Of a stretch of DNA of 64,000 bases, positions 45,800 through 58,800 are shown piece after piece. The translations under genes were made by a program, and so were the position numbers. Numbering within the stretch: position 1 is the first letter of the stretch; each line of letters opens with the position of its first letter. The stretch spans positions 1,054,001 through 1,118,000 of the forward strand of contig JACGZH010000001.1 in NCBI GenBank assembly GCA_014706385.1, given 5' to 3'. The DNA is from Phaffia rhodozyma (lineage: Eukaryota > Basidiomycota > Tremellomycetes > Cystofilobasidiales > Mrakiaceae). The notes under the pieces are model-generated. The model was not told where the DNA came from, searched no databases, and saw only the letters and a program-made list of their open reading frames with translations.

Positions 45800-48700
45800 A
45801 TGACGGCATCGAGCGGTGCTTCTCAAAGGGTGTCCCATCTTGTTCCCGCTCAGAACGGACGCGGTGCCGGTCAGCCGGCGACATCCTCTGGAGGTTCTCA
45901 ACAGAGACCGACTTTTGGCACTGGACAGAACATGCAACTGCCAAATGGTTAGTCGTGCCATTCTTTTGGAAGTAGGCATTAGCTCCTATGCTCACCTACG
46001 CTTCTCTCGCTTTCTCTTCGTAGGTCGGCCCGGGCCTCCGATATTCTATCCATCCCACAGTTATAACGGGCCAAATAATGGTGGGAAGTCTAGTCGATCG
46101 AACAACTGGACATCTTATCCCGAGCAACATCATCCTCCTCCAATGTCATCCTTTGGAGCTCCTTCATTTGCCTACGGAATCCCCCCAGGCTCACCTTATC
46201 AAGCATTCGGCGGTTATTACGCATCTTCTCTTCCTGCCAGTCCTCTCCCGATGCCTCCTCATAGGCACGGTCTTCAGCAGCAGCGCTTGCCATCTCCATC
46301 TCCATCGATGGCATCCCAATCATCCGTCCATTCCACTACGCCCTCAACCTATGCGCCTTACTATCCGAACGTCTCCCATAACTACTACCCTCCGCCCATC
46401 CCTCCCAGAGGGTTCAATGGTCCCCCATCCAGCTCGTCTTATGGTGGAGTCTCTCAGCCGGCGTCCCCGAACAGCAGTCAAGCGAGCACGATCTATGGAC
46501 CTTCTCCTTCTCCTCAGACAATTCAAGGCCCCGATGGTCAGACATGGATGTACTTTCCGGTCATGCCCTCAGTTGGAGGTTATTACGAGGCACACTCACT
46601 CAAGCATAGTCCAGGCTCAGCTCCGTATTCTTCGCCTCTCAATACAGTTACAGCATCAACTCAGGCTTCATCGGCGACGAGAACGATATCGCCTTACGTT
46701 TCCCAACAATCGCCTTATGGATATCCTAACCCTACGGCTTATCCCGGTCCACCAGGCTACAGCCCGGTCAATATCTCTCCGGTATATTCCCAGCCACCTC
46801 CGCCTCCATCGATCTCTTCAGGTCAACAGGTGGTAGGGTCTGCACCTGCAAGACCGGGGAAACAAGTGATTGGGTCTTCGGCATCTCCCGCTCAGCAACC
46901 CCACCCCAGGCGACATCCAAGATTGAAAGAAATTTCCCGGACGCTGGAACGAAAGGCTTGGCATCCTGTCTCTGCCGCTACAAGGTGTGTTACAACCGTT
47001 GTAATCTCACTCAAGTCCCCATCAGTCTCACTTTTTTCTTCTCTTATTGTTCAATTTTTTTTAAACCATCTTTTCGTATCAATTCTGTTCCAGAAGCGAG
47101 TTTGTGATGTGGGTCGGGAACATGGTTCGTACTTTTGCTGTTTTCCAGCACTTCCATCGTCGAACCAACACTAATCAAGGCATCATCCATTACTCTAACT
47201 TTAGCCTTCAGATGCAACTGAAGAAGAACTCTGGAGGTTCTTCACTACGCCGCTTCCTAACTCTTTGGAGGGATCTTCGCCCTCTCCCGATTCAAATGTA
47301 GTCCGACCCCAGTCTCCTTCTTTGACCGTGACTGATACAAGTACCCCACCCTCCCGACAGCATCCAGTCGTGTCCTCAATATTTCCAATTGCCCGGTCAA
47401 ACTGCTGCTTCATCAATTATTATGACGAACCCACTCTTCTTCAGGCCGTTGCGTTCTTTAATAACCAACCGATTCGGCCGGCAGAAGGGGCAAGGAGTCC
47501 TCGTTTAGTATGTCGTATCAGAAACAAGGAAGACCAGCTCAAGGCCGGTGTAGGAGGACAGAGAGGCAGGGGAGTTCATACCGGTTGGGTAAAGAGCAAA
47601 TGGGCAAAAGGAGAGGAGGCGGGAACAGATATTCAGACGATGACGACGACGATACCTGTGGCATCCTATCACGAAGAAGATAAGAATCAACCAGAAGGGC
47701 CACGGGTAGATGAAGTCAAAGAGGGACAAGCGCCAGATTGGGAACCTCACCGGCCCGAAAAAGGATTGAGTACAGCCAGTCTTCGAACGATGTCTTCTCA
47801 GGCGTCTACCGATTCGAGTTGTGAGAGCCATATTCTTGCATATATGCTTTCTCCTCAGTACCAAGAGGATTAACATGACTAACTTTAACATCTACTATCC
47901 TGATGTTACAGTCCTTGCACGGTACTTTCCTGTCCGTTACTTTATTCTCAAAAGTCTGACCTCGGTAAGTTATATCCTATCGTTTTCTTCATCTTTATCA
48001 CTATGCTGACGAATTCGACTGAATATCACCACCTACAGACCGATCTGGATACGTCAACAGAGAAAGGCTTGTGGGCAACTCAGCCGCATAACGAGCAGGT
48101 CCTCGATCAAGCCTTCCGGACATCTAAAGATGTTTTCTTGATCTTTGGAGCAAATCAGACGGGTGAATTCTATGGCTATGCTCGGTACGTTTTCCTCACA
48201 CTCCTTCAAGATCTGGGGCTGACATAGATAAACATCGAGTCTGACTACACCACAAATGATCTTGACGTACACAGAATGGCCGGACCGATCAACAAGGAGA
48301 CCACCCGTGTCTCTTGGGCCTCTCGAGGATCGATTGGTTCTGCGCACTCGACCTCATCCTCTGGTCCGGGCTCTGTTAATGTCCACCCTCATCATCAGCG
48401 ATCGGCTCCTGATCGTATCGCGGAGACTGCGGAGGAAGAAGCAAATGATACTCAAACAGTCGGTCGAGCAGCCACGGCGCCCCATAAGCCTTTGGGCGGC
48501 AAACGATCTGGAAATCGCCCAGGCCACTCAAAGCTAACTCCCTCGATGAAGGCCGCAGGGATGAAACTCCCGAGTCAGATTTTGCCTGATGTGAGCACTT
48601 CTCCAGCAGAATTGACGCCAGGGGAGGAAAAGAAGTACGCTTCTGGTCGACTCGATATCCCTCCGTTTAGAAGCTCAACACTTTCTCAAGAAGCGTACCG

Positions 48701-49810
48701 GGAACCAGTGTTCCATCAATCAAGCGCGCCTGCTGAGCTCGAACAGGCGTCCAGCCCGGCACACGTGCCAATCGCTGATCCATCAGAGGTGTTCCGACCG
48801 TTGACAAAAGTCGAGACCAACGCAATCATCGAGGAGGTTGCTAAGGCAGGCTGTTCGAGAGTATCACCCGATACCTCTCCGTCAAGGTCGCCTGATCATC
48901 TAAGATCGTCCTCGTTAAGTAGAGACAAGCCTCACCTTCATCTTGATGAGACCAGTCCGAACATCAATCCAGATGGCGATGACAACAGCGAGGATGAGAA
49001 CGGAATAAAACGAAAAGATCAGCTTGAATCGGTTGTTCCCTCTTCATCTGAAGGAGTCTCCTCAGGCTCGGCTCCTAGCGTGTTTACTGGTTCTTCCCTC
49101 GACACATCCTCCTCTCGACTCACCGGCGGATTCTACTTCCCTAATCTCCATCTCCCACCCTCACCTAACATTCTGTCGGCTACTTCTCCCAAGGCAGTCA
49201 ACCCCGAAACAGGAACGGCCGTTGACTCGAAGGATGAGAAGAGTCCTAAGGATACGGGAGTAGGAACCTGGGGAACTCCCTTTAAAATCGAGTGGATTCA
49301 AACAAAAAGATTACCGTTCCAGCGAATTCGACATCTTCGAAACCCTTGGAACAGTGATCGAGAGATCGTGAGTCTGGCAATTTCTTTTCGGTTCCTTCGG
49401 CGCGATATTTTCCTTTGCTCATCAGCTGATCACAACATCTTGGTTATGAACGATATCTAACCATTGACAGAAAGTCAGCCGAGATGGAACTGAAGTACGT
49501 CAAGTCACTCTTCAGACCAGCCATGAGACCTCTAACCTAACCGTTCTTTAATGCGTTTTTTTTCTTTCAAAATCATCAGGTCGAACCAGACGTCGGGCGA
49601 TTGTTGCTCCAAGCATGGACGAATAATCCCACATCGCCTTCTCACATCTCACCTGATGTGCATGCATATACTCGATCGCCTCCTCACGTCGAGTACAGTA
49701 GCCAGGGCTTGAGGTCAGGCCTGGGATCTTCTGGGTGGAACTCTCTAGGGCTGAGGCAGTTTGAGAATGTGGGCTTGGGATTGTCTGAATTAGACCAGGC
49801 CAGCCGATAG
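45800..49810 (+). CDS. RRM and YTH domain RNA-binding protein (m6A-reader type)
   Basis: Roughly 1050 residues. A Pro/Ser/Tyr/Gln-rich disordered N-terminus of ~370 residues, with many YYP and PPP clusters, leads to an RRM (FVMWVGNM|PSDATEEELWRFF, then NCCFINYYDEPTLLQAVAFF, RLVCRIRNKEDQLKAG) interrupted by a ~55-residue Ser/Pro loop. The YTH domain then starts VLARYFPVRYFILKSLTS, TEKGLWATQPHNEQVLDQAF and VFLIFGANQTGEFYGYARMA. After RMAGPI a disordered stretch of over 300 residues intervenes before the domain resumes with GTPFKIEWIQTKRLPFQRIR, HLRNPWN and KVSRDGTEVEPDVG. The Trp of GLWATQPHNE is an aromatic-cage residue in YTH domains that bind N6-methyladenosine. Such readers act in mRNA fate (Mmi1, Pho92). 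Several introns. ATG 45800. Confidence 0.9.
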
Positions 49811-50522
49811 AGAGAAACAGAAGAATCATGCGGTAATCCTATTCTCCTTCTTGCAAGGTCTTTGCGTGGTTTTATTTTCCCTTATCATTCGGTCCTTCTC
49901 AAGTCATTCCTCTTGATTATGGGTTTGTTTTCCCTTGAGTTTTGCATCATTGCTCGCCTTTTCAAATTGGAGCATGTTTCTTGCAGTCTAGTCTTTGATT
50001 CTTTCCCTCCTCTCTTTACCGTCTCAAATCATTTCTGTACTTCACAACTTTTCTCATCATCACTCTTCTGCATTGACTCCTCATTCTCAATTTCTCTACC
50101 TTGCTGTGTGCTACAATAAACGAGCACGCATTCCACAGTCAAGCATTTTTTCTCATCTCAATACTACTGTTTCCTTCGTTTTCGTTTCATTACCTTTTTT
50201 CCATGCTCAAAACTGGCTTTCTCTTTTGTCTCATCCCGCTTGGCTTTGCCCCGTCGTTTGCTTTGTTGTCGTGCTTTGTCGCGTCTAGTTGCGCTTTCTC
50301 TTTCAACGTTGGATACGTCCATATGTTCTTTTAGTGTTCTCTTCTTCGTCTCTAACTCTCTGCGACAAAGAAACAAAAAAAAACTTCTGTAACTCCCTTT
50401 TTTTCTTTCTCATATCTACGAAGATCGATGACGAGAACGGCCACTTTCCTCTTTCTCTTTCCTTCTGATGAGCTGAACTAACGCATTCGATTAAGCGCAA
50501 GACAGAACATAATCTGAAAACT
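49811..50522. other. Convergent 3' spacer, YTH protein / methyltransferase
   Basis: Spacer of 712 bases, strongly T- and C-rich on the plus strand with several T6-T7 runs. Presumably long 3' UTRs; no gene seen. Confidence 0.5.
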
Positions 50523-52000
50523 TCATTTCTTGCCAGCAAGGAACAATAACGAAGGCCATTCAACCTCCACCGCATCTCCAGATTGTGCTCTTCCGAGATC
50601 GTGTCTGACGCCTTGTCTCAACCTGTAGATAAGCCTCGATGCGATATCTCTCTCAAGAGCTTTATCTTCTGGATGGGTCTGATGGAATGTGTGCAGGGAA
50701 GACCATGTTCGGAAGTACGCTTCCAACTGATCCCAAGTCAATGTCTTTTTGATTGATACTTGCCCTTCGGCAATATCCGCTTGAGGTGTGCCTGCGATCG
50801 GCTTCGTGACCAATGTCGGGAATTGTTTCAGCCGGAGGAAAGAAGATGGATCCCATGTGGAGGCTTCAACCGATGATAATGTTTTCGGCGAAGCCGGTTC
50901 CGGGTCTAATATACCATTTGGCGGAACGAGTGCAGCCGGATCCCTCTCCCATCCTCTCAAAGAGCTTTCAGTAGGAGCGTAGGGAGATATGGGTGTAGGG
51001 AACGGAACGGCATCGAGGAGACCTTCGACGATGGACCGTCCAGGTTGTTGCCAGTATGGACCAAGGGAGGACGGACTGTTGGAGTAGTTGCTGATCAACG
51101 GGCCTTGCGAGGGATGTTTTGGAAGGTGAAATTCTGTGGTTAAGATGGTATGAAGCAGCTTTTTAGAAGATAGGGACCAAGATGGAGAGTAGAGATTCAG
51201 CGAGGAACAAACCTCCATACCCCTATGAAGACGTATCAGAAGCGCAAGATTCGATTAACTCGCATCCTTAGGTCCACAAAGTATGGAGCGATAAAGAGAT
51301 ACCTACGAAGAAAGCCACCGTTCCCTTGGGTTTCAGAATTCTTGTAAACTCTGGCCAAACTTTATCAAAGTCGAACCCTGTGTTGGTATTCAGGAAGCGA
51401 TCAGTGTGTATGCTTCGATTGAACATGCGTGAGACTGTACTAACAATGACATGCCTGAGAGCAAACATCATCAGGAGATGATAGATACGATTTGGTCAAT
51501 AATATTCTACCTATTAAAGCTGCAGATATCAAATCTCTAAAACTCACCTGACCGACAATCAGCAGGTCGACGCTCTCGTTCTGTACGAAGCTTGAGAGAT
51601 TCTCTGCAAATCCCACATGATATTCAATCCTGGCATCTTCGGCTTTCTCCGGTTGTAGAGCCGAATCAATCATTTTCTGGGATGGGTCAATCCCTATGAC
51701 GGTCGAGAACTTGGTTGACAAGTTCTGAGCGATGAAACCTCTATAAATCCAGATGCATAAGAGTCCAAAAGATGAAAGAGAGTCAGCACCTCATCAAAAG
51801 CGTTGACTCCAAACGATTCTTTCAAGGCAAAAGAATTCAGTTGAAACCTACGGGCCGCAACCGAGATCGACTGCTTTCCCGAATGAACCTCCTCGATGAC
51901 GATGGTAACTGTATACGATATCGTAGAACGAAGCCGGATAAGTAGGTCGAAACGAAAGATACTTCGCTGCGTTGAACGTGTTCTGTGCGAATGTAGACAT
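50523..52000 (-). CDS. Class I SAM-dependent methyltransferase (Tmt1/Crg1-like)
   Basis: About 390-400 residues. MSTFAQNTFNAAKYLSFRPT, then PASFYDIVYSYHR, resembles the conserved opening of the trans-aconitate methyltransferase/Crg1 group. Motif I for SAM binding is KAVDLGCGP|G. The acidic-loop region reads STVIGIDPSQKMIDSA, and then EYHVGFAENLSSF and ESVDLLIVGQ cover motifs II-III. FDFDKVWPEFTRILKPKGTVAFF matches the post-motif helix and strand. The C-terminal ~230 residues (one exon, 51218-50523) are less conserved, with LTWDQLEAYFRTWSSLHTF near the end, typical of this group. Candidate substrates are small carboxylic acids or lipid-like cytotoxic compounds, not determinable here. Start MSTF at 52000 fits the family. 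Divergent from DAK across a spacer with a CACGTG palindrome. Confidence 0.88.
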
Positions 52001-52099
52001 TGTGTGATTGCCTGAATGTTGCGTATGTACCCTTCCTAGCGAAAGTGAGATGTTGTTAAGAGATAAGAGATGCTTTGATAGGTGATTAAGCAGCTTGTT

Positions 52100-52111
52100 G
52101 ATCACGTGATC
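52100..52111. promoter_or_regulatory. DAK1: 12-bp palindrome GATCACGTGATC in the methyltransferase/DAK promoter
   Basis: Perfect palindrome with a CACGTG core, about 100 bases from the methyltransferase ATG and 170 from the DAK ATG. It shares the 10-mer ATCACGTGAT with the divergent promoter at 60331. Probably a bHLH factor site; binding is inferred. Confidence 0.5.
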
Positions 52112-52281
52112 TGTTGCACAGATCTGAGATCCGTCGTTTGCCGAACGTCATCCCGGTCATCCGATCCGGAACTTCACTTTTTTAACTGTCGCCTCGATTC
52201 TGTTTGTCTACTTTCTTCTTCCTGTTCCATCCTACTCTCTATCTTCTCCACTCATCTCATCTCATACCTAGTAGAACTATC

Positions 52282-55271
52282 ATGGTATCTTGTGCGTCTT
52301 TATTCTCATCTATCTTGGAGCAAGAGGGGTTTGTGCTGATATCTTTCCTTTTCGTCCGGTTCTTACGGTACATGTTCTTCCTATCCATAGCAAAACACAT
52401 CGTCAACGACCCCAAGGCTATCGTACTCGACGCTCTGAAGGGAGTCGTAGCTCTTAACCCTAATGTAAAGCTTAACGAAGAATACAAAGGTATGGTCAAA
52501 AGTGTCTCCTTTTCTGCTTGGATCTTCTGCTGCTGCCAAGGTAGATTCGTACATTCTAAACTCAATATACCTGGGAAATGTAGTTATCCATTTGGCCAAA
52601 GTTCCTCACCAGGTTTCCATCATCTCTGGGGTACGTATGATTTCGGTATCCGACACAAGAAAGGAGATTCTGAAGCTGATCTGTAGCCTGCCTTTTCCTT
52701 CTGTCGGAAAAAAAATCAACAAAAATAGGGAGGAAGCGGTCATGAGTCAGTACATGTTCTCAATTCAAACATATCTGACTAGCTGGCAATCTGTCGCTGT
52801 TTTCAAGAAACTAACCGATGATAATTAATTCAGGCCTTCCCATGCGGGGTTCGTTGGAGCTGGTCTTTTGAGTGCTGCAGTGTATGTACAACATGTCATT
52901 TTATGCCACGTGTTAAGAACTGAACTCTGACCTACTTATCCTTTAGATCTGGCAATGTATTCGCTTGTAAGTTGTCTTTATATCCGGCCAGAGTCTGCTC
53001 TTAGTACTCAAAGACGCTGCTTTCATTTTCTAGCACCCAACACCAACCAAGTCAAGAAGGCTCTTGAGATTGTAAACAATGACAAGGGGTTAGTCTTTCC
53101 ACATCCATACATCCTTCAGCAACCTCGTTCCACTTTGTCTTCTCAATCTCACATCGTTTCTCCTTGCTACCGGCGCAGAACTTTGATCGTCATCATGCAG
53201 TACACTGGCGATGTCCTCCACTTTGGACTCGCGAAAGAGCAGTTTACCGCCCAAAACCCATCATCCAAAATCCGACTCCTTGCCGTCGGAGAAGATGTCT
53301 CGGTCGGTCGAGAGCAGGGTAAAATGGTCGGTCGCAGGGGTATGGCGGGAACTGTTCTTGTTTACAAAATTGCCGGAGCGCTGGCAAAGGAAGGGGCAGA
53401 GATTGACGAGGTCTATGATCTTGGAAAGTACGTGGCCGATAGAACGGCAACCTTGGGAGTCGGGCTCGAGCACTGTAGCGTAAGTTCTTACTATTCTCTG
53501 ATGTCTACCTGTCAATAACAAGCATTCAATCGTGTTCTGTTGTCCTGTTCCCATTCTTATTCTTTATACACTACTTTGTAGTTACCCGGATCAACCAGCA
53601 CAGAGTCACATCTGAAGGCAGATGAGATGGAACTGTATGTATCTGACTATATCAACGCTGACTATTTCGACCGTCCCTGACATTCGTCACCTTGACTTAC
53701 GGACATGTACATCTCTTAGTGGTATGGGTATTCATAATGAGCCAGGTCTCGAAAAGATTACCCTACCCAAGACGAGGGATCTCTTGAACCAAATGATCAC
53801 CTTCTCCATTTCGACCTCTGACCCGGATAGGTCATTCGTTCCTTTCAAAGGCGACGGAAAGGACGAGGTTGTCTTGATGATCAACAACCTGGGAGGAATC
53901 AGCCAGCTCGAGTTGAGTGGCATCGTTGGACATGCCATTGAGGTAGCATCAGAGAAAGGTCTCAAGGTCCGACGAGTACTTGCCGGTACCTACATGGTAT
54001 GTCAACACTTAGAGTACTTTAACACGCGGTTAATCTCTAGTGCGCTTACTACGATCACTATCGTTTCCTAGACCTCGCTTGACATGCCTGGATTCTCAGT
54101 CTCTCTTTTCCTCTTACCTAGAGAAGGAGAGAGTGCTTACACAGCTGATCAGCTTCTCTCCTATGTTGACGCTCCGGGAGATGCTCCTGGTTGGGCTGTG
54201 AGAATCTCTTTTTTCCATTCGTGTGCTTTGGCTTCTTTGTTTCGAAGACTGATGAATATACTTCTCTCTTTAGTGGAACGCCGCTAGCGAGCCTGTTGTT
54301 CACGTCGACACAAAGGAAGCTTCGAGTGAAGAAAAGGCTGTCAAGAACAATGGATCTCCTCTGCCTCGTAAGTGGCCTTCCGGTTGCTCTACCTCTTCTA
54401 TTGAGAACATCATGACTAAGTTTTTCTTTTCTTTTTCAAATTACATCTATCAGCTACCTCGTCTTCTGTTTTCTTGGCAGCTATCAAGCAAGCTTGCGAG
54501 GACGTTATCGCTGCTGAACCAGAGATCACTAGATACGATACAATCGCGGGTGACGGAGACTGTGGAACTTGCTTGAAGTCAGGAGGGGAGGGAGTATTGA
54601 ACGCTCTCAAGGCAGGAGAGATCGACGAAACGGATGTGATTTCTGCTGTCTTGACGTTGGCTGAGAACGTGAGTATCGTTCTTTTTGCTTCAACGCCAAG
54701 ACTATGATGCTTATTTTCATCTTCTAACTCTTCCCGGGACAAACAGATCGAGAGGGATATGGACGGAACGAGCGGAGCCTTGTACTCCATCTTCTTCAAT
54801 GCCCTCGCTTCAGGTCTCCGAAAAGCTTCGGAAGCTCAGAAAACTCAGGCTGCTACGGCTGAAGTATGGGCGGCGGCTGTATCGTTCGCCAAGAACACGT
54901 TGTACGAATACACTCGAGGTTTGTCTTTGTCCTCCTTTCCTTTCCCTCTTCTTTGAGACCTTGATATTCCTCAGTCTAGAAATCTAACTCAATGGTTGTC
55001 TAATCATCTCACTGTAGCCCGAGCCCCATCTAGAACCCTGGTCGATCCTCTCGAGGTTTTCCAGACCCAGTTCTCCTCTGCCCCTAATGATTTCTCGAGC
55101 GCAGTTCGTCAAGCGGTCGACGCAGCAGCTGAGACTTCAAAGATTCAGGCTAAAGCTGGCAGAGCTGCTTACGTAGGTAGAGAAGAACTCAGTAAGGCCA
55201 ACGTACCCGACCCCGGAGCGCACGGAGTCGGTATCTTGTTGAAGGGGATCGAGAAGGCTTTGTCGGCTTGA
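52282..55271 (+). CDS. DAK1: Dihydroxyacetone kinase
   Basis: ATP-dependent kinase forming dihydroxyacetone phosphate, used in glycerol or methanol use and DHA detoxification. The first coding exon is only ATGGTATCTT (52282-52291), giving MVSS|KHIVNDPKAIVLDALKG. Then ALNPNVKLNEEYK|VIHLAKVPHQVSIISG, a 17-nt exon (52729-52745) for GGSGHE, PSHAGFVGAGLLSAAV and a 20-nt exon (52947-52966) for SGNVFA. The DhaK part continues LIVIMQYTGDVLHFGLA, KMVGRRGMAGTVLVYKIAGA and GVGLEHCSLPG, where His in EHC is the residue that covalently binds the substrate. The DhaL-type ATP domain has TIAGDGDCGTCLKSG, MDGTSGALYSIFFNALASG and PGAHGVGILLKG. About 590 residues, normal for the fused eukaryotic enzyme. Confidence 0.96.
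52729..52745 (+). other. DAK1: 17-nt microexon encoding the DAK GGSGHE motif
   Basis: GGAGGAAGCGGTCATGA, between aaaatag and gtcagt, joins ISG to EPSHAGF in exact phase and supplies the conserved GGGSGHEP substrate-binding motif of dihydroxyacetone kinases. Confidence 0.8.
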
Positions 55272-55876
55272 ACACGAGAGTCTCGGATTCGTTCTTTTTT
55301 TCTTTAATTACCTTTCTTTGTCTATATCTTCGCTATTTAATCTGTTTGCTCGTTGGAAACCCTTCAGACGGTTGACTCTATATATGGAGTGCCACCAAAT
55401 TCAGTCTTTAGCTTCCTAAGTTAAATGTGACTCTTCGAGATTCGGCCCCATCCTAGACCATATTCATATCTGTACGATATATACTAAAAATCAAAAAGAA
55501 AGAGCGAAGACAGAGATATGCCTTGAATGGCAGGCTATCACAGTCCGGATCAAATAAGCAAAAACGAAAAGGGTGAAGGAAAAGGTAGTAAAGAGAGAAG
55601 GGATATGTGGAACAGCGAATGAATTTTGCTGATACAAGCGTTGAATGGAAAACCAACAGTGAAAAACAGAAGAGGAAGAATGTAGGGGGAACAAGAATGC
55701 TGAGACAAGACAGAATGAAATGGGGAATCAAGGGAGGAGGGGTGAAAGAATATCATAAGAAACAAAGAAAAGGACCAGACAAGAAAGAGAGAGAGAAGAA
55801 GACAAGATGAGCGAGAGCGAGTGGAGAGAATCAGATTTTGAATTCCTAGGCCCATTCGAAATTGTCATCACTACCA
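55272..55876. other. Convergent 3' spacer, DAK / DDT-PHD protein
   Basis: Spacer of 605 bases, T-rich near 55290-55340 and purine-rich from 55490 on. Facing 3' UTRs; no gene seen. Confidence 0.5.
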
Positions 55877-58800
55877 CTATTGCGGTCTCTGCTGTGATTG
55901 GTGAGATAGCTGAGGTTGTACCTGGCCCTGCGCTGGCATCTGTGGCTGAGACTGCTGGGACATTGGAAGAGGATGAGAGAACGAATTGGATTGAGGGTTA
56001 TGTGTCTGATGTGTCGGATATTGCTGGTGGTAAGCAGTCGCCGGAGGTGTAGGATTGTGAGCGACGTGTTGCTGTTGCTGAGGTTGTTGAACGTTCTGAT
56101 AGCGTTGATGCTGCTGCTGGTACTGTTGCTGCTGGAAGACCTGATGAGGGAGCTGTTGAGGAGATCGTTGATATCCTGCGAGATGAGACTGAGCAGGTGG
56201 GAACTGTTGATATTGGGTGTAGGGAATAGAATATTGAGCCTGTCCTTGCGCTTGGGCTTGGACTTGCGTCTGTAGATTTTGACCTTGATTTGAAACTTGT
56301 GTTTGCGGATATGTCACCTGAGGGTGGATGGGTCGTTGTTGCTGAGCACTAGGTGAAGAGATAGAATACGACTCTGCACCTCTATACGGCTGATGCCCTC
56401 CAACATCCACATCGCCGGTCGAAACAGGGCGCTGGGATTGAGACTGAAGCGATGTCTGAGAGTGAGTTATCGATTGAGGTTGGGGCTGAACTTGGGAGGT
56501 GGCATATATTGGGGATCGAATGTGAACCTGGGCCTGACCTTGAGGTTGAAGGTGGGGCTGAGAATGTGACTGAGGATGTGATGTCGGCACACCAGGTTGG
56601 GTGTGTGGGGAGGATGAGTAGGGCACTCTGTTGTTTACAGCTACAGGATAGGATCCGTTGGATGAGCTCTGATAGGGAGGAAGACCGATGTGTTGAACCG
56701 CATGTTGACGCTGTTGCTGGCGTTGAGGCTGGTGTTGAACCTGAGCTTGCTGAGCTTGAAGCTGAAGCTGTTGGAGTTGAAGTTGCTGTTGGGGAGACAT
56801 CACGCTATGTGAGAAGAACCCGGGGTGGGAAATTCCATTAGGCAGGAGAGGAACAGGCGCGGAGGGTAGCGATGATGTTGACGTCATGGTTGACGGTGGT
56901 AAAGTTTGAGTGTTTCCAGGTTGAGCGGGACTCGAGAGAGGTGAACCTTGAATGTTCTGTTGACTAGATTTCCGTCGGAGGGCTTTCTCGGCCTGTTTCT
57001 TCTGACAAGATGAACACTACGAGGATGAAGAAAGAATGGGAAACATGTCAACAGAGTGGGTCAGAGAACTAGATTCGTCGCGTGAACCGTCTTTGAAAGA
57101 GCGCAAAGAGACTTACCTTGAAATCAACTTTCTTCCAGTTACGTTTGGGGATACCTTGCTTTGCATCCCTTTGATCCAAACAATCTTCATGCTGCCACTC
57201 TCCACACTTTCCGCAACAGATAATCGGACCAAACTCTAACGGGTTGACCGCGTAGAGGTTGCAGACCTCGCATCGAAGCGTCCAGTCTTTGTCCTTCTTC
57301 TTTGTGGGCGAGACCTTCTTCTTTGCGCTCCCATTGAGAGAACCTTTTCTGCCCAAACCAGCATTACTCGAACCCGAGGCGGATAGTTTTCGTCTTCCTA
57401 GCTTGTTTTGACCAGGGTCGGGGAACAACAGAGCCTCGACTTTGTTGCCGCCGATCTCCACTCCTGCCTTTTTGGCGAACACTGAATTTTTCTTTTTCCC
57501 GCTCGAGCCCTTCCCATTTCGAGGAGTCTCCAACCCGGCTGGATTAAGGTCGGACGAAGAGAATGAACCATTCTGGCCGCCTTCGATCTGGGTAGGATCA
57601 AGCTCTCCGATCCGAATCTTGTACCTTTCCTCCCTCCTCCTCATCTCTTCCGCCTTTTCCTCCTCGATTCTCTCCTTTGCGAGCCTGACGGCTTCCTCCC
57701 TCTGCCAAAGTCTACCTTCCCTCTCCTTCAATCGATCCTCCCTGGCTTTCTCGACGGCCTGTTTCTCTCTAAGTTCAAGAGCCCGGGCGGCTTCCTCCTT
57801 CCGGACCTTTTCCATCCGCGCCTCGGTCGACTGTCGGGCAAGAGCAAGTCGTTCTTGTTCAGCTTTGGATTCCTCAAGATGTTGGATCCGGGAAGAACGT
57901 TTCCTATTTCTAATCGCCTCTTGAAGCTTCTTTTGGTGTTCGATTTCCTTTTGTACGCGCATATATGCATACGCGTTTGGGAATAAACAGAACAGAGCAG
58001 AGCATAACAGAACGAGACAGGACACGTCAGGTGGCGAAATGAGAAAAATCTTCGTCATCGAAGGGAGGCAAGAGAAAGGAAGCACTGACTCTGAAAGCGG
58101 CAGTCACCTGAGGAGCGACGGTCTCTACGATATACTCGTAAAACATTTGTTCGTCCGTATCTTCTGAATTCTCAAATTGTTTTGGAAAGTTTTCCCAATC
58201 GAACCTGCACACACAGACCTATACGGGAGGTGGGAAAACAGGAGAGTTTAGTCTTTGTACATCAAGATTCTAGCGCGAGAAAAAAAAAGCGCTTGAAATG
58301 AAAGAAGGATGCGAGAGGACTGACGGCTTCCCATTCTGTAAACCCAGCCAAGGTCTCTTTCATCTTGACAATTTCGTCTCTTGGATCTGGTTCTTCTTCC
58401 TCTTCCTCCTCGATTTCTGCCCAGTCCCAATCGACACCTTCACCTTCCTCTTTTTCCTCGACATCACTAATCTCGCTCAGATCGCTCTCGTCATCGTCTG
58501 ACAAGAGACCGGTCCCTTTCAGCGCGCGTCTATCTATTGAACCGGTGGCGTCCTGTTTCGATCCTTCCGTCTTGACAGCTGCTGCTGATGAGGATGAGGA
58601 AGATGGTTCCGGGCCTGCTCCCGCTTCCGGCTGGAGCGGATCAAGCCACTCTTTAGGAATCTCTTCCCATTCAGGAAGCGTTAATGATGCTCGGAGTGAA
58701 GCCCTGGTCGATCTAGCCTTCTTTACTGGCGGAGGAGCTGGTGCCGGCGGTGACAGCGGAGCCGAGCGTTTCGTCCTCGATGATTTTTGAGGGCTACTCT

